From Seriola aureovittata (Eukaryota; Chordata; Actinopteri; Carangiformes; Carangidae): DNA of 64,000 nt. Below are positions 35,330 to 50,146 of the stretch, piece after piece. The notes beneath the pieces are model-generated. The model saw only the letters and a list, made by a program, of their open reading frames with translations. It made no database searches and was not told where the DNA came from. How positions within the stretch are numbered: the first letter of the stretch is position 1; each line of letters begins with the position of its first letter. The stretch covers positions 4,777,501 to 4,841,500 of the forward strand of contig NC_079373.1 of NCBI RefSeq assembly GCF_021018895.1, given 5' to 3'. The translations under genes were made by a program, and so were the position numbers.

Positions 35330-37152
35330 ACTTGTGAACAGCCCACAAGTTAAATCTGTCAGTAGATAAACAACTACTGTAAGATGTTAAATATAATTTA
35401 GTGACCAGATATTCTGAGTACAGGAGACGGTGCCTGTCCCATCCAAAGCCTCCCGAGAAATGTATAAAACACATAAATATGTCCCAGGTTCAGCTGCCTG
35501 TCTCAAACTTGTTTTCAGAACCAGTGCTTTTCATTTTTCCACATGAGCTATCGCACTAAAACCACAAATGTTGAGTGTTTTAAATTTGTCAGTCTCACGT
35601 ATTGTTTTAGTTGCCATAACAACAAAGCAACCATTCACTTTTTACATGTTTTTTTTTTTTTTTTTCAACTTTCTAACACTTTAGGTACTTTACTTTAGGA
35701 AAAGTTTGAATTTTTTGTCATAAATGCCACATTTTCTTTTCTTTTGCACACTTTTTGTGTTTACTGAGACTCCTCTTCCTGATATCATTTCTATTTCTTT
35801 CAGTGGTTATGGTTTCATGTATGAGTTGAAAAGAATAAATGAAGTCTACAGTTACTGTCATTCATCTAAGTGGAAACAGAGCAGATCATATTTTCCACTG
35901 TCTGGTTTAATTTTGTATGTTGTTTCATGACATTGTGGAAGTTGTTTCTTACATGTTGTCAGTGCTCTATGGATTCAGTGATCTTCAGTGATCTTATGTA
36001 CTGGTTTAGCTGCTGTCCTCTTGACTTGATGAGACTTGCCTTCTGGTTTTGTGATGCAGAATACGTGGCTTAAACCTTTGTTTTGATAATGAATACACAC
36101 AAAGAGTTTCATTCAGTAAGCAAAGCCAACTCAGCCTAGTTTAAGTTTATAATTAGTTGATTATTTCATTATCTGTTGAGACCTGGGATTTGCGACCATA
36201 TCTATCTGTTTACACACATCTCACATGTTCATTTAAATTTTTTGTATTTTAATGGTCTCTTATTTATTTTTAAGTAACCATTTATGAAATATTCTAAGTT
36301 ACCTTAGGTGTGTTTGTGTGTGCACCATAAGTGAATAAGTTTACCAGAATATAAATTAAAAGTTTTTTGTATGAAGAGAATAGAAGAGATATCATCATAT
36401 ACTCAATGTGGCAGAATGTCTTGGTGAGTGTTTGTTTCCCTGGATCTAAAGGTGCCGTCCACACCTTCAAAACCCACATCATTAGATTTGAACCTGCTAT
36501 CACTCTGAAGTTGACTGAGAGTTAACAGAAGACAATAGGTAATGCTTTAGTTTACAGGTCTAATCTCCTCAGAGGTTTCCTGCAAAGAGCCATATAATTT
36601 GGTACTAATCACAATTCTGTAATTAAATAAAACAGAAAGTGATCAGTTTGTACAGTTCCAGATAAAATGCTAAGCTAAGCACAACCTTGATACTTTTATT
36701 CACTGGACAGTAGGTGAGCTGAACATGCAACATGTGAAACAGGTCTACAACAAACAAGTTTCCAATATTAAGTGAATGATATATATCCACTGAGGTTACT
36801 GGAAATTCATCTGGAAGTCAATAATGAACTCAACACAACTAACTATGCTAAAAGCGCTTTGTTTCTGTTTTTCATGTAATTAGCACCAGATGAAAGACAC
36901 TTTCAATAAGTTATTAAGAAATAACAGACCTTTAAAATAAAACACTACAGACAAATAAATCAGATTTGTCTGTTTTTTCTCTTCAAATTATTAGGGTCAA
37001 AATGTAATATTTGCTCCCTTGTTATTTTTTTCAGACAAAACTCAGTGTTTTACAGCCGAGCATGAAAACCAATGTACCTGTTATTTTGCCGAGCTCTGCA
37101 CCAAAGTATCAAGTGGTGTGGTGGGAGCACATTTCTGGATGGAAGTGTGGTA

Positions 37153-37153
<1 letters not shown>
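35330..37153. other. AT-rich DNA, nothing recognised
   Basis: Only short random ORFs; no splice-site pairs or repeats that I recognise. Confidence 0.55.

Positions 37154-37213
<60 letters not shown>
37154..37213 (+). repeat. (TG)30 microsatellite
   Basis: Uninterrupted TG run. Further CA/GT tracts follow at 37381-37412, 37730-37772, 37950-38006, 38349-38409 and 38869-38909, making 37.1-39.0 kb a microsatellite cluster. Confidence 0.95.
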
Positions 37214-37215
<2 letters not shown>

Positions 37216-38347
37216 ACCGGAGGGCAAAATGCCATCACTTTGGAGGTTCCTATCCTCCGTCAGGATGTCCTGTAGCAGACTCCACCCTCCTGGTTATAGC
37301 AGCATCTCTCCACACTTTTACCCCGGACGTATATATGCTTTGAATCTGACCCTTGTACCTATCACTTAACCTCCCCTAACCAACACACACATACACACAA
37401 ACACACACACTCACGCATTTTTTTTTTGCGTATGAGTCAAAAGAAAAACAGCCGGCTCGTCCCATAGGTGGTGGTGGAAAATGATTCAGGAAAGTAGGAA
37501 GGAGGGAGGTGAAGGTTTGGTAAGGGGTAACTCTGTGGCCCTTGACGTGGGGAAAACATACACATACACACACGTACACATACAAGCGCAGATAAGTAGA
37601 CACACACTTGCTCAGAGAAAAACACACACAGCAGTCCATGTCTGCACATCACCACTGCTGTGAGGTCTGCTTCTGTGGCTCCATAGACGTAGGTGAATGA
37701 AGCATCACAGCATACAGCACATTTAATATACACACACACACACACACGGGCGCACACACATACACGCACACACAAATATAAAAAGACAATATTTCACATC
37801 CTGCTCTTTTTTCTTGTAACCCTGTGCACACATACGAATGGTTAAGTGTATTTCCTGGGGTATTTCTTTGACGTCGTTGGCCAAAACATCAACAGACAGA
37901 CTCACATGTGTACATGCATGCACATTCTCACACACGTGCACATTAACACACACAAACACACACACACACACACACGCACACACACAAACACACACAAGCA
38001 CACACTGTGTTTGTGTTTTGTGGTTGTTGCTTTAAGTTCAACGACCTCAACCTCCATGAGACAAAACAACTTATTAACTTGCTTCACTTGACTTTTAATT
38101 CAGTTAATTCAAACTATAAAGTGAAACCATTTATGTGTTTTAGCTTAAATGGTTTAAATTAAGGTGACTCTTCTATCTGTTTTCTCCTTTTTTGTTTTTT
38201 TAAATTTTCAAGAAGAAGAATTTTTCATGAACAAGTTGAAGTGACAGTGATTTCAAACTCTGCTCCTCACTTTACTTTTGTCTTTACACTTAATGGACTA
38301 ACATACACACATATAGGAACATAATTCATGCAGAGAAAAATGCACCA

Positions 38348-38414
<67 letters not shown>

Positions 38415-38559
38415 TATGTCAGGATTACACAATTTCACAAGTAAGTTCTCACTCGTATGCTGACGCACTCATGCTGACACTTTCTGACTCACTCTCACAC
38501 TTTCTCTTTTTCCTTGATCTCTCTTGAGTCTGTCTCACACACACACACAAGCATGCACA

Positions 38560-38700
38560 CATTGTTCTTACTAAAGTTGTGAGGACATTCATTGACATAA
38601 TGCATTCCCTAGTCCCTTACCCGAAACCATAACCATCACCATCCGAACCCTAACCCTAAACCGGGGTCTGATCTGAACCCTGCAACCTAAAGTCTCGACC
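38560..38700 (+). repeat. telomere-like CCCTAA-rich fish repeat
   Basis: GTGAGGACATTCATTGACAT, then CCATAACCATCACCATCCGA and ACCCTAACCCTAAACC. This is a dispersed teleost repeat that normally sits beside CA tracts, not a true telomere. Confidence 0.5.
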
Positions 38701-38867
38701 CTCAAACTGCTGAAATCTCCGCACTGTGATGGTTTTGAAAAAAACAAACAAATCACAATCTTACACAATCCTGTTCAACTTTTTCCAAACACATTCTCAC
38801 CGTTGATTTGTCTTTTTACACTCAACTTACAAATTTAAATGTAAATAATGTTTATATACTGTGCATG

Positions 38868-38913
<46 letters not shown>

Positions 38914-39099
38914 TAGTCTGAACATCAAAATTAAACCTGTGAAATTTATAAACAACACAAAATGTCATCATTGCTCATTCGTCACATTTATTTGACTTGA
39001 ATTTCCAAATAACAGAGATGAGAAGTTACCACCATGTTTCATTTATCATTATCTCAAATAAACAACATTTTCCTCACTATTTTTTTTCGCTGGTTCTTT

Positions 39100-39900
39100 T
39101 TCTCTTTTTTCTAATTGTAAAAAAAAAAACCCTTCTGGATGTGAATAAGCTCTACAGTTTTTTGGATGAGATTTGAATTTTCCTTAGTGCACCTTGATTC
39201 TTCTCTTTCATTTTTAAACGAATTAACATGGAGTTCTTCTAAAATGCAGCATTCTCTGCAACATAACATTATTTTTATGATCCACAGGGACGACTGATTC
39301 AGATGTGATGGACATTTCAGAAGCTGAATCACAGTGAAACATATCAAGACAGTGCGACGCAGTGTACGCAGTGTAGATGAATCCTCACACTGAAAAACCA
39401 GCGAAAAGCATCTGTACAACTTTCAGAAAACTTGTCCAGCTTTCTTTTTTACAAACTGTAAGAAAACATCTGGATCTGAATCCACAAGTTTTTGTTAATG
39501 AGATTTAAATTTTCCAAAGGCCACTTTCATTTTCATATTTAACTTTGAGTGTATTCATGTCAGACTCATTTGAATAGAATGCAGCATTTTAAAAAAACAT
39601 ATTTTTACGATCCACAGGAAGAAGTAATTCAGATTTGGTGCAAGATTTAGAAGCAGCATGACATGTGTTTTAAGTGAAACACACATAAAGACAATACATA
39701 AATGTGTAGATGGATAATTACACTGAAACACCAGTGAATAGCATCTGTGAGACTTTCAGAAGACTTTTTCAGATGTATGATTTTCCAATTTGGATAAAAG
39801 ATGTTTTAGATCTGAATAAAGTCTGCAGTTTTTTGTCAATGAGATTTAAACTTCCCTCAGAGCACTTTGATTCTCTTCTTCAGCTGCACAACTTTCACAA
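39100..39900. repeat. diverged tandem repeat, period about 335 bp, about 2.3 copies
   Basis: The string TGGATGTGAATAAGC at 39136 recurs as TGGATCTGAATCCAC at 39471 and TAGATCTGAATAAAG at 39807, spacings of 335 and 336. Other words recur in register: ATGAGATTTGAATTTTCC / ATGAGATTTAAATTTTCC / ATGAGATTTAAACTTCCC, AATGCAGCATT, GATCCACAGG, AGCATCTGT. The third copy is cut after about 95 bp. No protein is encoded. Confidence 0.85.
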
Positions 39901-39970
39901 ACCATCACAAACTATCACTTCAGAATAAAATACAAAGATCTAACGTGTGATAAATCATTGCCATGTATGA

Positions 39971-39974
<4 letters not shown>

Positions 39975-40019
<45 letters not shown>

Positions 40020-42915
40020 TTGATAGACACTGAAAAGCATGACATCTCTTTCCCTCTAAAATTTAAATGATCATTTAAAATCAAATCCAGCACATGTAAA
40101 ATCACAAATATCTGAATACACCCAAATATACAAGCACACACATAAGTAACACTATATTTATCTCTTATAAGCACTATCTAAACAGTTAATAAATGGTTTA
40201 TAACACACTATAATTCAATTGTATACATGTGCATATGCTTGTCATTCATTATATGTGTAGACACCAGCCTTCACTTCTGGGTGTCCACAGCAGCTGTTGC
40301 AGTTGTTGGCAAATACATTAAGATAAACACTTTAAACCACTTTAAATTATAGTGTGTTAAAAAAAAAAAAAACCATATATTATTATTATTATTATAAAAT
40401 GTTACTCTAATGAGAAATAAAACACAAAATAATTTAACTACAAAAAGACAGAAGTCCATCAGTGCTTGAAAAATGTATTGGCTTTTGCCTTATTATATTT
40501 ACCGTGCACCTCTAAAACTCACACAACATGATATCACCGATCAGCTGATTCACATAAACATATATGACTCATATTTTCAGCAGCTCACACAACATACATT
40601 TCATTAACCCCTCTAATTATCACAGGCTTTGAAAAGTACAGGTTCCTCAGTCATAAAAGCATCACAGTAAAGGACCTAACCTGTACTATTATCTTTTTTT
40701 AAACTTTAAAGCACTTATTAGTTTAAAAAAAGAAAACCAAACAGAGTAGATGACTAAGGGACTTCTTATCTGTTCATGTGCAGCATATATCAAAAGGTGT
40801 GATCCTCGTAGTCGGCTGCTAATGTAGCATATACAAACTTACTTATTAAGCCAATTTAAAGAAATTACTATTAAACAAAACGTCTATCTTCATGGTTTTT
40901 TACATTTACCCAAAACCAAACAACCTCACTACCACACCATAGGCAATGCTGACAGTGTTTGGGCAGTTAGCATTCAAGAAAACCCTATTTTATCACACGA
41001 TCTTTTATCAGTTAGTGTACAGGAAATAATGCAATTAAAGGTTTTGTCCCACCTGGAAATGACATGCTGCCTGCAGAGAGCGTGTCAAACTTTGCAGCTT
41101 TAAAAACTGACAGATAACCTCCCAAATTTTTAAACTTCAATAAATATCAAATATTTTAAGGATTTATTGCTTTATTTATCAAGAACGAATCAAATTTTTT
41201 CAACAGAGAGACACATGATGAGTTTAAGACTTGATGGTTGCTCAGGCAGCCCTGGTGGGATTCAGCCATGTTAATGGATTTAATGTGTTTTAAAGCTGAG
41301 GTTATGGGATATACAGAATATCACAACCTGAATACTGAAAACAGTTTTATCTTTTAGAATAAACAACTGTGCAACTGAAACACAACTGTGGATTTTCTAC
41401 TATTTTGCAGCTCATACAGGTTCATCCTGACTCAAGTGAGGCAACATTTTTCAATTCAAAATGAATTCATGCAGCATTTTGGTGTAAAAAATATTTTTTT
41501 CTTATATATCTGATAAGACACAATTTATAGTCATTTTAAAACAATTCACAATCTAACTTTTAGTGTCATGTTTGACACTTTTTAACAACAGGACAGAAAG
41601 ACATTAAGCAAAGTCATAAAAGAAACTAGAGGTTATATTAAAAGACACATCAATGAAAGAAAAGCTGAAATAGAATAAGACGCATCAAACATTATAAGAA
41701 TTACAGTGCAGAGCAAGATAGAAATAAATAGTCCCAAGCTTAACTTAACAGATGCAGAAGATCATAAAAAGTCTCTTCTGCCATTTACTATGTGCTAACT
41801 TCTGTTTTGTCTTGACTCAGTTGTTTCCTGTTTAGCTGTCAGACTAAATTTGATAACACACATCAGTCATGTCGACTGCTGCTGCCCGTGTGAAGGTGAC
41901 AACACTGAACATCTTCAGATCAGGAACCTGATGCAAAACATTTTTCTAGTTCTCACCACGTTTTGGACAGATCTGTCTTCTTAAACATTCATTTCATTAT
42001 GCTGAAATAGATTATGTATAAAATGATCCATTTCAAAGGTGATGAATCACTAGTTTCAGTTAGAAATATGAAACACAAATTTCAGTCAGTCTTAGATCGT
42101 GTTTAGATTTTCTGTAGAACAACAAGGAAGTCACAGTTTTACAGTCACACAGCTCTAGAAAGTTCAACCTTTTTAAAAGAAAGCACCATTATACAGACAG
42201 TTAAGCTACATGCATCTAAACAGATTCCTACAGTTTACTCCATTTATATCTTTCTGTCTGATGAGAAAAAGAAAAACAGTCAAGATAGTTTAAACAAATG
42301 AAAGACAAAAGTAAAAGAAACTTCAGATACACAGCTGTTGTTAAGAATGGTGTGTGCTCCGAGACCAAAGCCTGGATTTGGACACACACATGTTGATTTG
42401 GCTCCTCGTTTATTTTGCTCTTTCAGCAGATGAGAGTTGGAGTGAGGAAGGAAAAGAGGAAACGTATGAACAGCATTCAGACATGTGACAGTAACAGGAT
42501 CTGTTTCGTCAGGTTGTTTTGCTGCAAATACAATAACATCAGTAACAACAGAACGGCTTCTTTCAAGGAAGAAAAACCCCAAAAAGTCCGACACTGTTTT
42601 GGGATTGTGCAGCTTGTTCTCAAACAGTTTCATAAGTGAAAAAGGTCACAGACGTTTCTCTGTTTTTTAACCAGCAACTGGAATTAATACATGAGAAGCA
42701 CAACAGCTGATGAAGTTCACACGACAGTAACAATGTTTAATTCATTACTGACTCACACAAAATGTGTGTGTGTGTGTGTGTGATGTCCAAAAAAAACAGA
42801 TGCACAAACACGACACATGTCAGGGAGTGAAATCTAAAGAAAGTCCTGAAATCATTTTCACCACGCTGAGCTGACGATGACTGTCAACACCAGATGTAAA
42901 GTTTTAGGTTCTTGA

Positions 42916-42918
<3 letters not shown>
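39975..42918. other. AT-rich DNA, nothing recognised
   Basis: Apart from a GT tract at 39973-40016 and a TTA repeat near 40378, no features are supported. Confidence 0.55.

Positions 42919-42999
<81 letters not shown>
42919..42999 (+). repeat. (TG)40 microsatellite
   Basis: Uninterrupted TG run. A shorter one lies at 42765-42781. Confidence 0.95.
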
Positions 43000-43000
<1 letters not shown>

Positions 43001-43464
43001 CGCATTTTACTAGCATTACAATTACTGCAAATTCACTGGAAAAGCAAACTATAGGCAGTTAAATTCACAATGTTTTATCATATTTATGATCATAATTTTA
43101 TTTTCATATCTATTCATTTAAGGAAGGGAGACTTTACATTCTGTTTCTGGCACTTTGATGTTTCTTTAGTGAGCAGATGATGTTCAGAGCCGTGTCGACT
43201 CCCACCACAGTCCAAACACTTGTCATGCTGATGATGAACAGCACAAGTTTAAGACGATTGTGCTTTCCTTTGCACTGTGGATATGAGTCACACACACGCG
43301 AACACACACTCACACACAAAATCAAAGTGTAACCAAACTTTATAAAAACACACTGGAGGTTAAGTTATGATTCGTGTGCAACTAATTGGGACGCACCACA
43401 AGGAAAGTTACTTTCTCTCCTAAGACACTAGTTACTTTAACTTGCAGCTTGGACAGCAGTCAGG

Positions 43465-43477
43465 TACACACACACAC

Positions 43478-43511
<34 letters not shown>

Positions 43512-43585
43512 ACACGTCTGGAAACAGGTGGAGGAACTCCAACACTTATTTTGTCTATAGTGATATGATGCTAATAATAATAATA

Positions 43586-43616
<31 letters not shown>

Positions 43617-43663
43617 CAATAATAATATTATTAATGATAATAATAATGATAATAATAATAATG
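43465..43663. repeat. (CA)n and (AAC/AAT)n compound microsatellite
   Basis: CA-rich 43465-43515, then CAA repeats 43591-43618 and AAT/GAT repeats to 43663. Confidence 0.9.
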
Positions 43664-46600
43664 AAGAACAAGGAAAGAACACCTACAGAGCATTCCATTT
43701 GGATATCAATACAAATTTAAAAATTAAAAGAAAATTCATAAAATATTCTGCAAATATCCAAATAACTTCCGAGTAATTCTTCACCTAGTGTCTTTGACTG
43801 TGGGGATTTTAGTAAGAGTAAAAAAAAGATTTTCTCAAATATATACCTTTAAATGTAATTTCTGGACTAAAGTCAAATCCTAATTTTGCCATCATGAAGC
43901 ATGATGGGATATAAAGACAAGAAAAGTTCAATTCTTCCAATAGGAGCTTTTGAAACTCCTGGTTCATCAGTGTTTTTAAAGGCTGATACCAATGTTTCTA
44001 CTGACCGCCTTTATTTTCTGCCCTTAAATGTAATTGGTTTAAAGCCAAAAAAATTCAAATATCAGTGTCTCCCCTTAATGTGTATCCAGTCAACAGCAGT
44101 GACGTCTCCACGAGTCACAAAACCTTCAGCTGAAACCGCCACTGGTGACGTTGGAGATGGGCTTTAAAGTCTGTTGAGTGAGATCATGTCTAACGAGACG
44201 ACATTGACAGGCTGGTTCTTTACCTACTGAACTTAAACATTAAATGCTTCAGATCTGCCAGATTGCGGAGATTTGAACTTTTTTATTTTTTTTTTACAAA
44301 AGTAAAAACCAGTAGATTTTCTAGTGTGTTACAAATCAGAACTTTTTCTTCAGGACACATGAAAACAAAGACAGATAAAGTTACATTTTTCTAATAATTT
44401 CTTTTCTAATAATCTTATATCACAGCTGTTATGAGAAAGATGGGGTTTTAAATGTCCAGTGAACCCCCCCCCCCTCCATGTTTGACTGAAATCATTTTCT
44501 AACGCATCAAAAACACTCACTACACACATACTACAAAAAAAATCTTAAAAACTGCAGGTGGAGTCAGTTCAATAATCTCAAACACACCTAAAGGATGTGA
44601 TCTACAAAAGCAGGTGAAATTAGATTCTCTGCATTTTGATTTTGCCTCCCAGATGTTTTTTGAAGCTGCTTATCCTTGAGGATGCACGTCAGCCATTTTG
44701 TTGTGACCCCTCATTGGGTTGGTAGTCAGGCATGCAAGGGCTTCTGCTGATGGAGAAAAACCCTCTTTTAGAGTCATTAATGTTGTTGTTTAGCACATCG
44801 ACACATGTTGCTCGGTGTCTGGTGTTGGGGGGGGGTTGGACCTGGCCACAGACGCCTTGTTTGATGAGCAGCACAGTCTCAGTGAAGCCTCCTCATGTCT
44901 GACAGAAAATGGCTGACTGTACAGCTGAAGGCACAGAGCTCCAGAGAGGCAGAGCAGCAGCACTCCTGCATCTCACAGGCTGTTTGTTCACAAAGCTTCT
45001 GCTAATGGCAAACTCTTAGAAATTACAACTGATGATATCTTAGACAATAAATGTTAGGAAGAATATGTGAATTAGACAGAAAACTCATCTGAACACAGAT
45101 TATACAACTTTTTTTTTTTTTTATAAAATTGAATCAATGTAGAGATTTCCTTTTCTGGCAAGTCATTTATATTTATGGGCTATATATTACATTTCATTAT
45201 AAGTAAACTCATCATCAAATACAGCACATAGAGGGACAAGTACGTTGTGCACTGCATGATGAAGGAAACATAAAAGAAGAAAGGAAAAGAAAAATACTAA
45301 AACAAACAAACAAAAAAAACACCCACCCAAAATCAGTGACAAACCCTGCATCTTACCATAAACACAGACATACACACATTCACAAAGACATACACACACA
45401 CACACTCACACACTCTCACACACACAAATATCTTATTATGGGGCTTTTATAAATTTCTATGATCAAAATCCATGGTTTACATTAAAGAGAGAAACTATTA
45501 GATGGATATAAGATACAAGACTTTAGAATTTTTTAAGAAAATGTTTAAAGTTAATGACTGAAATATCAGGATCAGACTTTATTCACTAAGTGCATGTGTA
45601 TATGGAATCTGTTGGTGAAGAAAGAAAAGAAAATTGCACAAACTAATACATAAGTTTACTGGGGTGCTGAGGTTGTGTGTGACGCGTCATGTCCATACTG
45701 TAATCAGCAGTTTCCAGTACACTTCATATCAGCTGTAGTGAACTGACTGAGGTCCGAGTAACCGTTTAATTCACTGCACCGTCATTATGTGTGAGTCTTT
45801 TTCTGCGTTGGAGAGTGTGTGTGTGCGTCGACTCAGTGTAACAGTGTTATTTTTTTTTTTTGACATGTGCTGTGTAGTAAACTGTTGATGTGTTCTCATT
45901 CATTGACACTGGTGTGAGTGTGTGTGTGTGTGTGTGTGTCTCACCGTGACGTGGCAGCAGATGCAGAATCAGTCTTGCCAAAAAAGGGGAACTGTGAGCA
46001 GTCTGTCCTGTGGGCCGGAGGGGTTGGAGAAAAGCAGGACACACACTGTTAGTGCCCTGCCCCAAAGAGGAGTCCTGCCCTCGTTACCTGCTCTCACACA
46101 GACTGCTTTCTGTTAACTACAGTCCCAACTCCGTGCACGTGTTAAATACTTGCTTTAGGATATAAAAAGCAAAGCATACGTCGCTGTTTGACAGCAGTGA
46201 AACTTTTTCCACCTCTTTTTTTCATGACATTTAAGTTATTTGTTTAATGCATTTGTCTAATATTGTCTGAACATGCCACAAGAAAAGTGTGTCCCCTCAC
46301 TGTTTTTCTTTTCTTTTCTTTTTTTTTTGTACTCGTAGGACCAAAGTTATGTCCCTGGTAGGGAGGGAGGAGGCAGCTGGAAGCTCCCGTCAGCCAACAC
46401 CTTCTTCTTTTTTTTTCCAGTAGCACCACCCGAAACCCTGGAAGTCAATCCGGTTTGAGTGGGACACACCCGCCCCTGTGCCCTCAGATCCAGGGAGAGT
46501 CCGGGGAGGTAAACGGGTGTGACGTTTGCTTGCTTAAGTAGGAATAGGTGCTATTCCTGGAAATGATCATTTCACATGACAACAAAAGGTATTCATCCCA

Positions 46601-47651
46601 AAAAAAACATGTAACTCCTTACACCTTTCTCACTGCAAAATCAATGAACAAAGGTCCTAATTCAAAACCTTGCTGTATGTGATACCAAGAGGCTCCTAAA
46701 GGTAAAAACTACAGCAAAATAAAATGCTGAAAACTGAAAGAAACTTTCTTTATCTGCTAAAATGTTAAAGTAGGATAATATACTATGTTACATTGATCTT
46801 TAGTTTGTTTACACTAAATATGTGGAGAAACAATTGATGAGAAAAGACAAGAAGAAAGGAGGAGGTAAAAAAAAGAGAAAGGCTGGTCAAGTTTCAACAA
46901 GCACAGAGCAAATGAATCATGTCAGTTGTTGAGAGATCAACCAACCAGCTTGTGTCAGTGAGTGCAGGAACTTTTTGCTCTGGTTGAGCTTAAAAACACA
47001 TCTGGTTTTACCAGGTTTAACACTTCTTACACCTCGTCAGCACATTTTCATTTCAACCATTTAAGCTGCAACTTGAAAGCAGCAGAATAAATACATTTTA
47101 TGAATCATCTCGAGATCAAACAATGCAGTTTGGTGAATTCCCACGTTAGTTATAGGGAGTTCAAGGTCCAAAGTTCACATCTGCTGACATTTACTGGTAG
47201 ATTCTGGGGCAGTTTTTGAGTCTGTCCTCACCAAAAGATTTAGTCCGATGGTTGTAGACAATAGAACTGGATATAATATCGATTTAGCTTAGACTAGCTC
47301 GGTGGTTCTCAGACCAGGCTGCAGGAAATCATCAGGGGACCTTGAGGGGGCTTCAGGAGGTTCCTCCTCACATATGGGAAGAATTTTGTTTCACTAATAT
47401 TTAATCTGAGTTGTTGGGGGTTTGGGACATAAAAACCTTGGACCCCTGTTCTTAAAGATGAGCACACCCTAAAACCTGCACTACAGTCCACATAACATTA
47501 TACACAGCAGCTGGGTAAATCCTTACCTCAGAGTATTAGTTATTTATCCTAAAACTGTACAAATGTCAAGAGTTTGTCTGATGCAGGTTTTTGACAGCAT
47601 GTACCGGTGTTAGCATGTCTGCATTAAAGCTGCTGATTGCTTGGACTCAGT
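43664..47651. other. AT-rich DNA, nothing recognised
   Basis: Contains short CA/GT tracts (45363-45424, 45916-45940) and A/T homopolymers. ORFs are short and unlike known proteins. Confidence 0.55.
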
Positions 47652-48078
47652 TGTCAGTTTATTAGATACACCTAGCTAAAGCTACAGCAGTCCAGTTCAA
47701 CAGTCCTGCCGTAAGTCCACTGTTCATAAAGGTTATAATGTTCAGCTTGTGTTGGATCTGTCAGAGAAGTGTTGATTCAACTGTGTGATTGTTTTGCAGG
47801 ATGTAGTCTGTGGTGCTGTGTTGCATTATACAGAGAGGCGTTTCTGTTTAGCCTCAGTGATATAGTGTGGAGAAAATAAAGAAACACCTGTCAGTATAAT
47901 GCAATACAAACAGCACACATCCTTCAAAATCATCACACAGCTGAATCAACACCTGTTTGAAACGGATTCAACAAAAACTGAACGTTCTAACCTTCATGGA
48001 GGAGGATTTACTGCAGATCTGTTGTATGAGACTGACTTAGTTTTGGAGGTGTACCTAATAAAATGGCATCTGACTGTA
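47652..48078. mobile_element. palindromic MITE D
   Basis: Left terminus CAGTTTATTAGATACACCTA and right terminus TGTACCTAATAAAATGGC form terminal inverted repeats. Interior arms also pair (TGTGATTGTTTTGCAGGATG with the AAAATCATCACACAGCTG side). Widely seen in teleost introns and UTRs; about 425 bp, non-coding. Confidence 0.75.
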
Positions 48079-48369
48079 TAAATTTTAAGATCATTAATGA
48101 TCAGATATTCAGCCACCCCACCCCCCACCCCAAATGTTCATACTGTTATTCATTCACAGAAGTTATCCCATCAGCTGTAGACATCAGATGAGATGTATCT
48201 AGGTGACCTTGACAGCGGGTTTGATAGCAGAGTGACGACTTTAAAAACTGCTTCAGTAAAATCATGTCCAAATCTCCAGCATATCTAAGACACGTGACAT
48301 CTACAGGATCATGTCCAGTTTCAGATCCTGACGCTAATCTAAACATCAGCTCCATCCAGATCAGTGGTC

Positions 48370-48373
48370 CTAA

Positions 48374-48409
<36 letters not shown>

Positions 48410-48700
48410 CATTTGTCAGTGTGTTGCCTCAGTTTGCTGACTTGGAAGTGAGGTGTCGACCTCGGCAGGCGTCTCACTGGATTGTGCGTCATTTTAAAAA
48501 TTCCCCACAGTAACTGTGAGGGGGGTGAGGGGAGGATGACGCATTTAAAGGCTCCTATACATGAAATATCAAACTGAGGATTGAATGTAGAACGTTATAT
48601 AATATATAATATATAATATATTTGATACAGTGTTCAACACAAAATTTTTCATTGGTAATTTACCAACTTAATCATCACAAAAGTGTGAGGGGCGGTCCTG

Positions 48701-48736
<36 letters not shown>

Positions 48737-48911
48737 CTGAGCAGCTGCGTATATATATTTTAAATGAAAGATTTGGCACAGTGTGAATGGCTGAAGTTAT
48801 ATGTGTTAGTGGGGTTTGTTTGTTTATATATGGTGCTGTATTAAAGGGCTATATATTGTGTTGGTACATTTTAAGACATACAGGGTAAATAATGAATGTG
48901 ACACATAAATG

Positions 48912-48956
<45 letters not shown>

Positions 48957-49582
48957 CTATGAGTTGTATAAAGTGGCATTTAAATTGGTTTGAAATTAAA
49001 CGTAAACGTTTAGGAAACAGACACAGTCACTCACACTGACACACCCCTGTCTGCCAAGAGTCGCACACACTTGCAAGTGTATGTGTGTGTGTGTGTGTGG
49101 TGTGTGTGTGTGTGTGCGTTTATCATGCTCAATAGACTGAGAGACACAATTGTTCCGACATACAACAATTATATCTAAAGACATAAGGAGACATTTAGAT
49201 TTTCAGAGCTAATAAATCCTGCTTTGTGTTGCAGAATGTTTGAACCAGTCATTTAAGCTTCATGTTAAACTATGTTGTGTTACTTCTGACAATCTCCCTC
49301 TCAAATGTAAAACATATTCCTTGTCTTATTTAACATCTGAGCGAAAACTAATTTTAATTTTATCATGTTTATGAAGCTCGTATTTAGGGAGAGGGATCGC
49401 CCAGTTTAAATGTCCAGTCATTTCATTTCTGTTCATTTGAGTTTGGCCTTAACAGAGCAGATGTTTAACTGATGTTTGTTTCAGATTGTTTTTGATGAAT
49501 TTACATTTTATATGTCCAGGGATGCTTCAACATGTTTATATTAAAGATCAGCTGCAGAAAGAATAGGAGTGTTACATGTGGC

Positions 49583-49654
<72 letters not shown>

Positions 49655-49763
49655 TGTGTGTGAGTGGGTGTACATATACATCTGTGTGTCTCCACGTTTC
49701 TTTTTGACAGTGAGTTACAGTCTCATGGCATGCATGATACAGAGATGAGTGTGTGTGCGTCTA

Positions 49764-49798
<35 letters not shown>

Positions 49799-49929
49799 CC
49801 ATATATCTTATCTTAATTCCTTTTAATTTTTTGATTGTGACGTGAGACTTTGATCAGACTGTATAGACCTGAAGAAATTTTACATGTGGAAGTATTTGGC
49901 GTTTTATTGTTAATTTTTTTGCCTGCTTC

Positions 49930-50022
<93 letters not shown>
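48370..50022 (+). repeat. cluster of seven CA/GT microsatellites
   Basis: GT runs at 48378-48408, 48704-48734, 49080-49118, 49585-49640, 49766-49797 and 49933-50022, and a CA run at 48916-48953. The last is the longest (90 bp) and ends 125 bp before the candidate exon at 50147. Confidence 0.9.
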
Positions 50023-50023
<1 letters not shown>

Positions 50024-50146
50024 GCCTCTTCTCTTTCCAAATCAGAACGAGGCGGAGTGTGTGTTTCTCTGTCTGTGTGTGTGTTAACCTTGTTGTTGAC
50101 CAGTTGGGTTTAAAGTTTCGTTTTGTCTTTATTTGTTTTCTTGCAG

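Noticed and set aside
38640..38670. CCCTAACCCTAAA telomere-like repeat
   Set aside because: Only two units within a dispersed fish repeat beside CA tracts; not an interstitial telomere.
42280..42639. Overlapping ORFs of 74-117 codons on both strands
   Set aside because: No known domains, no splice context, composition like surrounding AT-rich DNA.
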